NCBI RefSeq assembly: GCF_003337235.1
Contig: NZ_QPJC01000011.1
Coordinates: 108,682-172,681, forward strand
DNA: 64,000 nt
Direction of reading: 5' to 3'
Source: Halopolyspora algeriensis
Lineage (GTDB): Bacteria > Actinomycetota > Actinomycetes > Mycobacteriales > Pseudonocardiaceae
The notes under the pieces are model-generated. The model was given only the letters and a program-made list of their open reading frames with translations, had not been told where the DNA came from and ran no database searches. Position 1 is the first letter of the stretch, and each line of letters starts with the position of its first letter. Positions 44,484 through 52,734 of the stretch are shown here, piece after piece. The position numbers and the translations under genes were made by a program.

Positions 44484-45274
44484 TGACGAACCAGCAGCAC
44501 CCGGTCGGCCGGGACCAGCCGGGCTCGGTCCTGGTGGTGATTCCGACGTTCAACGAGCGGGACAACCTGCGCCCGATCGTGCTTCGTCTGCGGCAGGCGG
44601 TTCCCGCAGCGCATGTGCTGATCGTCGACGACGGTAGCCCGGACGGCACGGGGGCGCTGGCCGAGCAGCTGGCCGCCCGGGACGGTCACGTGCACGTGCT
44701 GCACCGCCGTGAAAAGGCCGGGCTCGGAGCGGCGTATGTGGCCGGTTTCGACTGGGGCCGCCGGCGGGACTACGACGTCTTCGTCGAGATGGACGCGGAC
44801 GGGTCACACGCGCCGGAGGAACTGCCGCGCATGCTGAGCGAGCTCGCACGACCGGAAGCGGACGTGGATGTCGTCCTGGGCTCGCGGTACGTGCGCGGGG
44901 GTCGGGTCGTCAACTGGCCCCGGCACCGGTCGTGGCTTTCCCGCGGCGGGAACCTCTACGTCAAGCTGGCGTTGGGAGCCGCCGTCCACGACATCACCGG
45001 GGGTTTTCGTGCTTACCGCCGTGCGGTGCTGGACCGGGTGAAGCTGCACAGCGTGGCTTCCCAGGGATACTGCTTCCAGGTGGACCTGGCGTGGCGGGCC
45101 ATCGAGGCCGGATTCACCGTGGTGGAGGTGCCCATCACCTTCGTCGAGCGGGAAAACGGCGAGTCCAAGATGAGTGGCTCGATCGTGCAGGAAGCCCTGG
45201 TGCGGGTCACCAAATGGGGCCTGCGGCGCCGTGCGAACCAGCTGCGCGCCCTGCTGGCCGCACGCGACCGATAG
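44483..45274 (+). CDS. ppm1: Polyprenol-monophosphomannose synthase (Ppm1/Dpm1-type GT2)
   Basis: Transfers mannose from GDP-mannose to polyprenol phosphate, the donor for lipomannan and glycoprotein mannosylation. A 263-residue soluble GT2 enzyme: VLVVIPTFNERDNL, HVLIVDDGSPDGTG, VEMDADGSHAPEELP (the DxD metal site) and ITFVERENGESKMSGSIV are diagnostic. It overlaps lnt upstream by 1 nt. A perfect 34-bp palindrome lies 20 nt after its stop. Confidence 0.94.
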   Translation: MTNQQHPVGRDQPGSVLVVIPTFNERDNLRPIVLRLRQAVPAAHVLIVDDGSPDGTGALAEQLAARDGHVHVLHRREKAGLGAAYVAGFDWGRRRDYDVFVEMDADGSHAPEELPRMLSELARPEADVDVVLGSRYVRGGRVVNWPRHRSWLSRGGNLYVKLALGAAVHDITGGFRAYRRAVLDRVKLHSVASQGYCFQVDLAWRAIEAGFTVVEVPITFVERENGESKMSGSIVQEALVRVTKWGLRRRANQLRALLAARDR

Positions 45275-45294
45275 CGCGGCCACCCGCGGACGAA

Positions 45295-45328
45295 TCGAGC
45301 GCCTGGTCTCCGGAGACCAGGCGCTCGA
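45295..45328. terminator. Bidirectional terminator between ppm1 and rbpA
   Basis: A perfect 34-bp palindrome (17-bp arms beginning TCGAGCGCCTGGTCTCC) lies 20 nt from both converging stop codons, so the RNA hairpin can form in either direction. No long T-run follows on either side. Confidence 0.8.
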
Positions 45329-45348
45329 CGAGAAGAGGGACCGCTCGC

Positions 45349-45693
45349 TCAGGCGGAACGGCTGCGACGGTTGCGCAGCTCCTCCAGGCGCTCGTTGAGC
45401 AGCTCTTCCAGTTCGGGAACGCTACGGCGTTCCAGCAGCATGTCCCAGTGGGTGCGCGGCGGCTTGGCCTTCTTCTGCTCCGGCTCGTTGCCGTCGATGA
45501 TCTTCGACTCGGTGCCGTGCAGCCGGCATTCCCAAGTCGGGGGGACCTCGGCGTCGTCGGAGAAGGGCACCTCGAACTCGTGCCCCTTGGAGCAGGCATA
45601 ACGCACCGTCCGGCGCGGTGCGAGGTCGTGGTTGCGGTCGGTCTCGTAGCTGACAGCCCCGAGCCGGCTGCCACGCAGAACGCGGTCGGCCAT
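45349..45693 (-). CDS. rbpA: RNA polymerase-binding protein RbpA
   Basis: A general actinobacterial transcription factor that binds RNA polymerase and principal sigma factors, stabilises open complexes and influences rifampicin tolerance. The 114 residues match the family: MADRVLRGSRLGAVSYETDR (flexible N-tail), the core with zinc-site pattern CSKGHEFEVPF and ECRLHG, the basic linker KKAKPPRTHWDMLLERR and the sigma-interacting domain SVPELEELLNERLEELRNRR. The ATG at 45693 has AAAGGAA upstream. Two ECF-sigma-like promoter candidates lie upstream. Confidence 0.96.
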   Translation of the reverse strand: MADRVLRGSRLGAVSYETDRNHDLAPRRTVRYACSKGHEFEVPFSDDAEVPPTWECRLHGTESKIIDGNEPEQKKAKPPRTHWDMLLERRSVPELEELLNERLEELRNRRSRSA

Positions 45694-45750
45694 GACGGTT
45701 CCTTTCACGTCGGCCCGGGTGGTGCCCAGGCGGTTGTGCTCACCGAGTGC

Positions 45751-45778
45751 AACGAGGTGGGGCTCGTCGTATGTTCCC
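45751..45778 (-). promoter_or_regulatory. Candidate SigR/SigH-type promoter of rbpA (proximal)
   Basis: On the minus strand GGGAAC (45778-45773), 19-nt spacer, GTT (45753-45751), about 58 nt before the rbpA start. In Streptomyces rbpA is under the thiol-stress sigma factor SigR, whose sites read GGAAT-N18-GTT or close variants. Confidence 0.5.
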
Positions 45779-45903
45779 GGTGCAGGGCTTGTGGTTGCCG
45801 TCGATGGCGCCGCTCCCGCGCCGGTGGGCTCCTCCCCGCAGGAGAACAGCCCCGGCTCGCGGGACACGGTGCTTCTCGGGCATCCACAGGTACATCCGAA
45901 CGG

Positions 45904-46131
45904 GTGATAGTGCCAGACGATTCGTCACTGAAGTCAAACGAGTCGGTGATCACCGGCCCGAGTGGGATCGAGATCACGGCCTTGTTCGGAATCGACCAAG
46001 AAAACTTGTTACCCGTCGTGATGACGAGCTGTACTGTCTCGTTCAACGACACAGCGTACCGGCATATTCCGATCATACCGGCGACCCGTCCCGGCATGTC
46101 CGCGCTTCGCGTGCCGACCCGGCCGTGGTGA
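45904..46131 (+). CDS. Doubtful 75-residue open frame of unknown function
   Basis: A plus-strand frame from GTG 45904 translating to DDSSLKSNESVITGPSGIEI and ALFGIDQENLLPVVMTSCTV, balanced in composition rather than Arg-rich, in the 485-bp gap between rbpA and an MFS gene, with no convincing ribosome site. Third-position GC is lower than in neighbouring genes. It may be a small foreign gene, a gene remnant or chance; the same DNA holds a candidate promoter on the other strand. Confidence 0.2.
   Translation: MIVPDDSSLKSNESVITGPSGIEITALFGIDQENLLPVVMTSCTVSFNDTAYRHIPIIPATRPGMSALRVPTRPW
46045..46070 (-). promoter_or_regulatory. Second SigR/SigH-type promoter motif (distal to rbpA)
   Basis: On the minus strand GGAAT (46070-46066), exactly 18 nt, GTT (46047-46045): a perfect match to the SigR consensus spacing, but 350 nt from the rbpA start. 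It may give a long-leader transcript or serve something else in this 485-bp gap. Confidence 0.4.
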
Positions 46132-46178
46132 GCAGTGCCACGCGGTGGAGGCGGGGCTTGCGCAGGCGGTGGGTGACG

Positions 46179-47588
46179 TCACAGGACCTGGGGAGGCCGG
46201 TTGCCCGCAGCCTCGATCGCCCGGCGCACCGGTACGAAGGAGACGAGGACGAGGCCGACGACGAAGAAGACCACCAGCGACAGGATCGCCGGCCGCAGCG
46301 ATCCGGTGGCCTGACCGACCACGGCGAAAACCAGCGGGCCCAGCCAGGAGGTCGAGCGCTCCCCGATCTCGTACAGGGAGAAGTACTCGGCTTCCTTGCC
46401 CGCGGGCACCATCTGGCTGAACACCGACCGTGACAACGCGTTCGTACCGCCGAGGACCAGCCCGATCCCCACGGCCAGCCCGTAGAACTGCAGGGTCTGC
46501 CCGGCCTGGACGAAGTAGGCGCAACCGAGCACGAGAATCCACACGCCCAGACTGACCATGATCGTCCTCTTGGCGCCGAGGCGATGCGCGAGAGCCCCGT
46601 GCAACACGCCCCCGACGAAGGCGATGAACTGCACGATCAGGATGGTCACGATCAGCACGTCCTGCGGCAGGCGCAGCTCCACATCGCCGTACTGCGCCGC
46701 GACCTTGGTGACGGTGTTGATCCCGTCGGTGAAAATCATGTAGGCGCCGAGAAAACCCAGCGTCAGGGGAAGGTGGCGGGCCTGGCGCACCGTGGACAGC
46801 AACTGGCGGAAACCGGCGGTGGCCACCGAGCCCTCATACCCGGTGCTCTCCGTGGCGCGGTTGCTGCCGCCCAGCCCGATCAGCGGGAACACGGTGAAGG
46901 CCGCCCACCACACCCCGGAGGAGGCGAACACCAGCCGCACCGCGGTATCGGTCTCGATGCCGAGCGCGTCGTGGCCGAGATAGATGAGCAGATGCAGCGC
47001 CAAGGCGACCCCGCCGCCGAGGTAGCCGAACGCCCACCCGCGGGAGGAAAGCCGGTCCCGCTCGTCGGGATCGGCGATCTCGGGCAGGAACGAGTAGTAG
47101 ACCACCACCGCCGCGCCGAAGCAGAGGTTCGCGGCGATGAACAGTACGACGCCGAGTTGCCAGTTCCGCCCACCGACCAGGGCCAGCAGCGAGGTCGTGG
47201 CAGCACCGGTGAAGGCGAACACCGCCAGCATCGCCCGCTTGTTGCGGGTGCGGTCGGCGACGGCACCGGTGATCGGCAGCACGAGGACCTGCAGCACCGT
47301 CGCGGCCGACAGCAGATACCCCCACAACGATCCGGCCGGAAAGGCCCATCCGAACAGGGACACATCGCACTGCCGCAGCGCGTTCCCGCCGGGACACGCG
47401 TCGACGCCGTTGCGCGCGACATCGGCCTCGGCGGCACGAGTGGCCACAGTGGTCAGATACAGCGAGAGGAAGACGGTGGTCACCGAGGTGGGAAACACCG
47501 AATTGGCCCAGTCGTACCAGCACCAGCCGCGATGCTGCCTGCGCCGCTGCGCGGCATCCGGCGGAACCTCGCCACCCAGCACGCTCAT
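46179..47588 (-). CDS. MFS permease of the UMF1/Atg22-like family
   Basis: A 469-residue permease with about 12 membrane segments. The family signature near the start, WCWYDWANSVFPTSV, and FLPEIADPDERDRLSSRGWAF identify the vacuole-effluxer Atg22-like group; bacterial members are poorly characterised and may export amino acids or other small molecules. ATG at 47588 with GGAGGG upstream. Confidence 0.9.
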   Translation of the reverse strand: MSVLGGEVPPDAAQRRRQHRGWCWYDWANSVFPTSVTTVFLSLYLTTVATRAAEADVARNGVDACPGGNALRQCDVSLFGWAFPAGSLWGYLLSAATVLQVLVLPITGAVADRTRNKRAMLAVFAFTGAATTSLLALVGGRNWQLGVVLFIAANLCFGAAVVVYYSFLPEIADPDERDRLSSRGWAFGYLGGGVALALHLLIYLGHDALGIETDTAVRLVFASSGVWWAAFTVFPLIGLGGSNRATESTGYEGSVATAGFRQLLSTVRQARHLPLTLGFLGAYMIFTDGINTVTKVAAQYGDVELRLPQDVLIVTILIVQFIAFVGGVLHGALAHRLGAKRTIMVSLGVWILVLGCAYFVQAGQTLQFYGLAVGIGLVLGGTNALSRSVFSQMVPAGKEAEYFSLYEIGERSTSWLGPLVFAVVGQATGSLRPAILSLVVFFVVGLVLVSFVPVRRAIEAAGNRPPQVL

Positions 47589-47678
47589 CCGAACCGCCCT
47601 CCCCAGTTGCTTACCGCTGCCGGCAGGCCCCCGTGCACCCTTCCGGGGTGCTCACCCGGCGGCAATAGGTAGTTGTAC

Positions 47679-48485
47679 TCACTCGGTGGTGAGGTGATCG
47701 TCCGAACCGGCCCACTGCCCCCGCCGCCGCAGCACCTCGCGCAACACGTCGGGACGGTCGGTCATCAGACCGTCGAGTCCGAGATCGAGCAGATACTCCA
47801 TCTCGTCGGCGGCATCGATGGTCCACGCGTGCACCTCCCGGCCCCACCGGTGGGCCAGAGCGACGAACCGGGAATCGATCACGCGCACCCGCCCGTGCAG
47901 AGCGGGCACCTGGGCCGCGCAGCCGTGTACCCACGGGCGCAGCGGCCCTCCACCCAGGCGTGCCCCGGCCCACAGGGTGGCCGCCGAGCGTTTGCTCATC
48001 GAGGTCAGCACCCGCGGCCCGCCGCCGCGCCGCAAGGCCCGCAGCCTGCCGTGGTCGAACGAGGCCAGGCACACGCGGTCCCAAGCATTGTGCCGCTCGA
48101 GGGCATCGAGCACGGGACGCACCGCCGAATCGACCTTGACGTCGATGTTGAGCAGCGCCTCGGGCAGCTCCTCCAGCACGTCGTCGAGGCGGCACACCGC
48201 CTCGCGCCCACCGATCAGCGCCGCCCGCACCGACGACCACGGCAGCTCGCGGATGATGCCGTGCCGGTCGGTGGTGCGATCGAGATCCGGATCGTGATGG
48301 AGCACGGCAACACCATCGGAGGTGGCATGAGCATCGGTTTCCAGATACCGGTAGCCCTCGGCCACGGCGCGCCGCAAGGCACTCAGCGAATTCTCCATGC
48401 CGGACAGATCACCGGTGTGCCAACCGCGGTGGGCGAAGGCGCGCGGCCACGGGCCATACAGGAACGGGTGCGTCACCCCGTCCAC
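47679..48485 (-). CDS. Glycerophosphodiester phosphodiesterase
   Basis: Hydrolyses glycerophosphodiesters to glycerol-3-phosphate and an alcohol. The 268-residue TIM-barrel has FAHRGWHTGDLSGMENSLSA (catalytic His and Glu), YLETDAHATSDGVAVLHHDP (metal Glu/Asp and second His) and NIDVKVD. No signal peptide is evident, so it is probably cytoplasmic. GTG start at 48485. Confidence 0.92.
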   Translation of the reverse strand: MDGVTHPFLYGPWPRAFAHRGWHTGDLSGMENSLSALRRAVAEGYRYLETDAHATSDGVAVLHHDPDLDRTTDRHGIIRELPWSSVRAALIGGREAVCRLDDVLEELPEALLNIDVKVDSAVRPVLDALERHNAWDRVCLASFDHGRLRALRRGGGPRVLTSMSKRSAATLWAGARLGGGPLRPWVHGCAAQVPALHGRVRVIDSRFVALAHRWGREVHAWTIDAADEMEYLLDLGLDGLMTDRPDVLREVLRRRGQWAGSDDHLTTE

Positions 48486-48545
48486 TCTGCCCGATCGGCG
48501 TGGCGGTGAAGACGGGCAGGTCCCTCCCGGTTAGCGTGCTCGTCC

Positions 48546-48908
48546 GTGGAAACCCTGCCCGATCCGGAACCGATCCCGACCCGGCGACGATCCGTGCGGC
48601 ACTGCGCCTGGTGCGGGCGCCGCATTCCCGACGCGGGTCGAGTCGGGAGGCCACGTCTGTACTGTGCGCAGTCCTGCAGGCAGCGCGCCTACGAGCGCCG
48701 CGCCGCGGTGCAGCGCACCGGGCTTCCCGAGGATGCCGTGGTGCTCTCGGCCGTCGAACTCGACGACCTGCAGGACCGCCTGTTCCAACTGCGCTGCGCG
48801 GCCGAGGACGTGGCCACCGCGGCCCGGGACGGCGCCGGTCCCGCCGAACTGGCGAACATGGCAGCACGACTCACCGAAGCCGCAGGCGAGCTGGAACGGA
48901 TCCGCTGA
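48546..48908 (+). CDS. Small zinc-ribbon-like protein of unknown function
   Basis: 120 residues. Near the N-terminus HCAWCGRRIPDAGRVGRPRL and YCAQSCRQRAYERR give a CxxC...CxxxC pattern likely to bind zinc; the rest is a helical, mildly acidic tail. Similar short proteins occur in many actinomycetes without assigned function. GTG start; a TAGCGT box at 48532-48537 sits 8 nt upstream. Confidence 0.75.
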   Translation: METLPDPEPIPTRRRSVRHCAWCGRRIPDAGRVGRPRLYCAQSCRQRAYERRAAVQRTGLPEDAVVLSAVELDDLQDRLFQLRCAAEDVATAARDGAGPAELANMAARLTEAAGELERIR

Positions 48909-49101
48909 CCACCCGGGCACGCCCGGGCCGGCGTCCCCGCCCACCGCGGAACCACCCTGTAGCCCGAATGGAGCATTGCCCGGTCCTGCCGTGGCAGTCA
49001 GGATGTAGCACCGAACTGCGCCCACCCCACAGTGACCGGTGCAGGGCGGACAGCATGTACTGACGAGCCGGTCACTCCAGGTCTGCTAGGGGAAACAACA
49101 C

Positions 49102-49764
49102 GTGCCCTCACAGAAGGCGGTGCGCGGCCTGCGCCGCACCGAACTGATCACCTCGGATCCCGAGACCTCGCTGCGATTCCACCGGGCCCTGCTCGACTGG
49201 AAGGTGCTCTCCACCGAGGAGGGATTCAGCTGCTGGGTCGGCGACAGGCAGATCGCGCTCGTGCACACCCCCCGAGCCGACGAGCAGGCAGGGTGGCGGC
49301 CCGTCTTCGCGGGAGCGGGTCAGGGCAGCGTGCTGACGGGCCCGGACGACACCAGCGCGGTGCTGGCCACAGGACGGGCTCAACACGGGCCGTGGGCACC
49401 CCACCCCCGCCGGGGCGAGCTGTGCTGGATCGAATTGTTCACCGAGGACGCCGCGCGCTCGGACACGTTCTGGACGGAAACACTGAGCTGGACGAGCGAG
49501 GAAGCCGACGACGGCGCCGCCTACACGGCCGAGGAAAAGCCGATCGCCCGCCGTTCCTCGAGCGGCCGGATCGGCGACCGGTGCTGCTGGCTGTGCTACT
49601 TCACCGTGGACAGCCTCGAGCGAGCCGCCGAGCAGGTGCACGAACTGGGCGGGACACTCCTGGAGCGACTCGAACACCCGGGGATGGGCGAAACCCTCAT
49701 CATCGCCGACACCGGTGGTGCCGTCTCCGCGTTGACCGGCAAGACCGAAACCTGGGGCGGGTAG
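49102..49764 (+). CDS. VOC (glyoxalase/bleomycin-resistance fold) family protein
   Basis: 220 residues with two VOC repeats: the first begins TELITSDPETSLRFHRALLD, the second ELCWIELFTEDAARSDTFWT, and it ends LGGTLLERLEHPGMGETLII. Such proteins are metal-dependent isomerases, dioxygenases or drug-binding proteins; which one cannot be told. GTG start with AGGGGA upstream. The roughly 250 bp after it, up to the recombinase gene, hold only a small TGACCG/CGGTCA hairpin (49963-49982). Confidence 0.85.
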   Translation: MPSQKAVRGLRRTELITSDPETSLRFHRALLDWKVLSTEEGFSCWVGDRQIALVHTPRADEQAGWRPVFAGAGQGSVLTGPDDTSAVLATGRAQHGPWAPHPRRGELCWIELFTEDAARSDTFWTETLSWTSEEADDGAAYTAEEKPIARRSSSGRIGDRCCWLCYFTVDSLERAAEQVHELGGTLLERLEHPGMGETLIIADTGGAVSALTGKTETWGG

Positions 49765-50014
49765 GACTGCTTGCAGGAGATGCTCGGATTGGCTTGGGTG
49801 ACGGTGCGGGTGGCGGAACCTCCGGCGGCGCCTCGCTGCGCCGAGCCCCGACATCAGGTAGGTCACTACATCACGTTGGGACTGTCCTCGCGAGGCTGTG
49901 CCGGAGAACCCGCAGCGGTGCCGGCTGCGTGCGTGGCTGGAAGACTGACGTCACTTGCCGGATGACCGCAAACAGCCGGTCAACCACCCCCAATCCGCGC
50001 GGTCATTTAACGCC

Positions 50015-51055
50015 TCAACCGGCCGGGTCCTGCGAGCTCAGCTCACCCAGTACCTGGTGGGTCCGGTTGGCGCGCACCGACAGCCGCTGTTCCCGCGCGG
50101 TGACGTCGATGTAGGTCTGGCTGGAATTGATCGAGGCGTGCCCGAGCAGCTTGGCGATCTCGGCGGCACTGGCCCCGTCCTCGGCCAGCCTCGTGGCGAA
50201 CGTGTGCCGCAGGGCATGCACCATCGCGCCGCTGTGCACCCGGTCGGAGATCCCGGCCGCCCGCAGCGATTGCCGCACCAGGTACTGCAGCCCGCCCCGG
50301 CGCAGCGGATCACCCCGGTGATCGACGAACAGTGCCTCCCCGCCCGGCAGGCGCCGCCCGAACCGCTGCTTGCGGGTGCGCAGGTAGGAGGCGATCACCT
50401 CGTCGAGTGTCTGCTCGATCGGGATCGAGCGGTTGTTGCCGCCCTTACCGCGCACGTGCAACCGGCGTTCCCCGGCCCTGCCCGCCAGCGACGAGACCGT
50501 GAGATCCAGCAGCTCGGCCGACCGCAGACCGGTGCACAACAAGGTGGACAGCACCGCGAGATCGCGCTCCGGCCACGGGTTGCGCGTGCGGCGCGCACCC
50601 TGGGCCACCAGCCGCAGCAGCCGCTCGGGCGTGTCCTCGCCCTGCAGGGGTTTCGGTGTCGGTTCGGCCGTGCGGGGTTTGGGCACGACCGGCATCGGAT
50701 TGCCCGCCACCGCCCCCTCGACCACGAGGAAGCGGAACAGGCCGTTCCAGGTCGACCACGCCCGGGTCACCGAGGCGGCCGATCGGGTGGCGGCATGCCG
50801 GGCGAACGCCGAACGCAGCACCGAAGCTGTCACCGCGGTCATGGGCAGGGCCTGGGCGGCAGTGCCGGTGGCTTCGGCGAGTTCCCCGGCCACCGACTCC
50901 AGGTCGCGTTGGTAGGCCCGCAGCGAGTTCGCGGCGAGCTTGCGCGCCTGCAGATGCTCCAGATACGCCGCGATCCAGTGCGCGACCGATGACTCACCGG
51001 CCTCGCCGGAGATGTCGCTGCCACCGCCCTGCCGGGGCCCGCTCTGTCGGGTCAC
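50015..51055 (-). CDS. Tyrosine recombinase (XerC/XerD-like)
   Basis: 346 residues: N-terminal SAM-like core-binding domain (HWIAAYLEHLQARKLAANSL) and catalytic domain with the full set of residues, Arg in LLCTGLRSAELLDL, Lys in HVRGKGGNNR, H-x-x-R in HALRHTFATRL, His in LLGHASI and nucleophile Tyr in SQTYIDVT. The GTG at 51055 has GGGAGG about 8 nt upstream; a GTG at 51085 is possible. The overall similarity to XerC/XerD suggests chromosome-dimer resolution, but a decayed-element integrase is not excluded. Confidence 0.88.
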   Translation of the reverse strand: MTRQSGPRQGGGSDISGEAGESSVAHWIAAYLEHLQARKLAANSLRAYQRDLESVAGELAEATGTAAQALPMTAVTASVLRSAFARHAATRSAASVTRAWSTWNGLFRFLVVEGAVAGNPMPVVPKPRTAEPTPKPLQGEDTPERLLRLVAQGARRTRNPWPERDLAVLSTLLCTGLRSAELLDLTVSSLAGRAGERRLHVRGKGGNNRSIPIEQTLDEVIASYLRTRKQRFGRRLPGGEALFVDHRGDPLRRGGLQYLVRQSLRAAGISDRVHSGAMVHALRHTFATRLAEDGASAAEIAKLLGHASINSSQTYIDVTAREQRLSVRANRTHQVLGELSSQDPAG

Positions 51056-51160
51056 CTGTGCCACCTCCCGCGCTCCCACGCACACACAACCTTGCCGATG
51101 ATCATCTCAAGGCGCGCAAACCGGGCAACCCGGCAGAGCGCGTGCGAACGCGGTCGCGGA

Positions 51161-52528
51161 TCAGCTGCTGCGCAGGAAACGGTCCAGCACCCGCGTGCCG
51201 AACCGCAGCGCTTCGGTCGGCACCCGCTCGTCCACGCCGTGGAACAGCGCGGTGAAATCCAGATCGGCGGGCAGCTTCAGCGGGGCGAAGCCGTAGCAGT
51301 TCATGCCGAGCCTGCTGAACGACTTGGCGTCGGTGCCGCCGGACATCATGTACGGCAGGGTCCTGGCCGCCGGGTCCTCGGCGCGCAGGGATTCGGCCAT
51401 CACGTCCACGATGCGCCCCTCGAACGGGGTTTCCACCGGCGGCAGGCCCACCCACTCGCGTTCCACGTCGGGACCGAGGACCTCAGCGAGTTCGCGGTCG
51501 AAGACCTCCTCCCGCCCGGGCAGGATCCGGCAGTCGACGGCGGCTTCGGCGACCGAGGGGATGACGTTGTGCTTGTATCCGGCGTTGAGCATGGTGGGGT
51601 TGGCGATGTCGCGCAGCGTGGCTCCGACGATGCGGGAGAGGTTGCCGAGCTTGGCCACCGAGCCGTCGAGGTCGTCGGCGGGGAAGTCCCAGCCGGTCAG
51701 TTCGGACACGCCGTCGAGGAACTCGCGGACCGAGTCGGTCAGCACCACCGGGAAGCGGTGCTCGCCGAGCCGGGCCACGGCGGCGGCGAGCCGGGTGACG
51801 GCGTTGTCCTCGTGCACCATCGAGCCGTGGCCCGCGCGGGCGCGCACCCGCAGGGTCAGCCACCGGATGCCCTTCTCCGCGGTCTGCACGAGGTAGGCGC
51901 GCACGTCGTCCTGCAGGGTGACCGAGTAGCCACCGACCTCGCTGATCGCCTCGGTGCAGCCTGCGAACAGCTCGGGCCGGTGATCGGCCAGCCACTGCGC
52001 ACCGTGGAAGCTCCCCGCCTCCTCGTCGGCCAGGAAGGCGAACACGATGTCGCGGGGTGGGGTGATGCCGTCGCGCTTGAACCGCCGGGCCACGGCCAGG
52101 CTCATCGCGAGCATGTCCTTCATGTCGACCGCGCCGCGGCCCCACACGTAGCCGTCCTGCACCACGCCGGAGAAAGGATGCACCGACCATTCGGCCGGGT
52201 CGGCGGGCACCACGTCGAGGTGACCGTGCACGAGCAGGCCGCCGCGCCGGCTGTCGGCTCCGGGCAGGCGGGCGATGACGTTGGCACGGCCGGGATGGTC
52301 GCCGGATTCGACGTAGGTGACCTCGTAGCCGGCCTCACCGAGCTTGCTCGCCACGAACTCGGCGGCCGCGCGTTCCCCGGCCACCGTGGCGGGGTCTCCG
52401 GTGTTGGTCGTGTCGTACCGGATGAGTTCACTCGTCAGGGCGACGGCTTCCTCTTCCGCGTGCTGCAGGCCGGGGTCGGAAGCGGTGTCGGGTGCCGACT
52501 CGGAGGAGGGATCGGGATAGGCAGTCAC
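51161..52528 (-). CDS. M20-family metallopeptidase (ArgE/DapE/CPG2-like)
   Basis: 455 residues of a two-zinc amidohydrolase/dipeptidase. Visible ligands: His and Asp in VHGHLDVVPADP, the bridging Asp in AVDMKDMLAM, the catalytic Glu pair in FLADEEAGSFHG, and the late MSGGTDAKSF and FHGVDERV. The dimerisation lid lies at about residues 215-330. Cytoplasmic; the substrate could be a dipeptide or N-acyl amino acid. GTG start at 52528. Confidence 0.92.
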   Translation of the reverse strand: MTAYPDPSSESAPDTASDPGLQHAEEEAVALTSELIRYDTTNTGDPATVAGERAAAEFVASKLGEAGYEVTYVESGDHPGRANVIARLPGADSRRGGLLVHGHLDVVPADPAEWSVHPFSGVVQDGYVWGRGAVDMKDMLAMSLAVARRFKRDGITPPRDIVFAFLADEEAGSFHGAQWLADHRPELFAGCTEAISEVGGYSVTLQDDVRAYLVQTAEKGIRWLTLRVRARAGHGSMVHEDNAVTRLAAAVARLGEHRFPVVLTDSVREFLDGVSELTGWDFPADDLDGSVAKLGNLSRIVGATLRDIANPTMLNAGYKHNVIPSVAEAAVDCRILPGREEVFDRELAEVLGPDVEREWVGLPPVETPFEGRIVDVMAESLRAEDPAARTLPYMMSGGTDAKSFSRLGMNCYGFAPLKLPADLDFTALFHGVDERVPTEALRFGTRVLDRFLRSS

Positions 52529-52649
52529 CTGGCTTTTCTATCACCTCGTGCCACGGGAGGGGGGTGGTTGTGAGGCCGGTGAGTCGATCGGTTAATCTAT
52601 GACTACAACACAGCGGGGCCGACCGGGAAGGCCGGAGCGGTGCCGAGGC

Positions 52650-52734
52650 GTCGGAGTGGCGGAAAGGCAGACGCGCTAGCTTGAGGTGCTAGTGCCCTAT
52701 ATTGGGCGTGGGGGTTCAAGTCCCCCCTCCGACA
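52650..52734 (+). tRNA. tRNA-Leu (anticodon GAG)
   Basis: 85 nt that fold as a class II tRNA: acceptor GTCGGAG pairs with CTCCGAC (52727-52733), anticodon stem CTAGC/GCTAG encloses TTGAGGT with anticodon GAG, a long variable arm (GTGCCCTATATTGGGCGT) follows, and the T arm is GGGGG-TTCAAGT-CCCCC. The discriminator base is A and CCA is not encoded. A recombinase remnant on the other strand ends inside the T loop. Confidence 0.95.

Noticed and set aside
44932..45903. The part of a long plus-strand frame covering the end of ppm1 and rbpA
   Set aside because: It overlaps two conserved genes; only the terminal 75 codons (45904-46131) are free of overlap and are listed separately with low confidence.
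45705..46097. Minus-strand frame of 130 codons before rbpA
   Set aside because: The first 60 codons look acceptable but the rest is Arg/Pro-rich and the frame overlaps the candidate promoters of rbpA.
50015..51055. Tyrosine recombinase as the integrase of the island at tRNA-Leu
   Set aside because: It lies 1.6 kb before the tRNA on the housekeeping side, behind an intact M20 peptidase gene, and its overall sequence is XerC/XerD-like; a link to the island is not supported.
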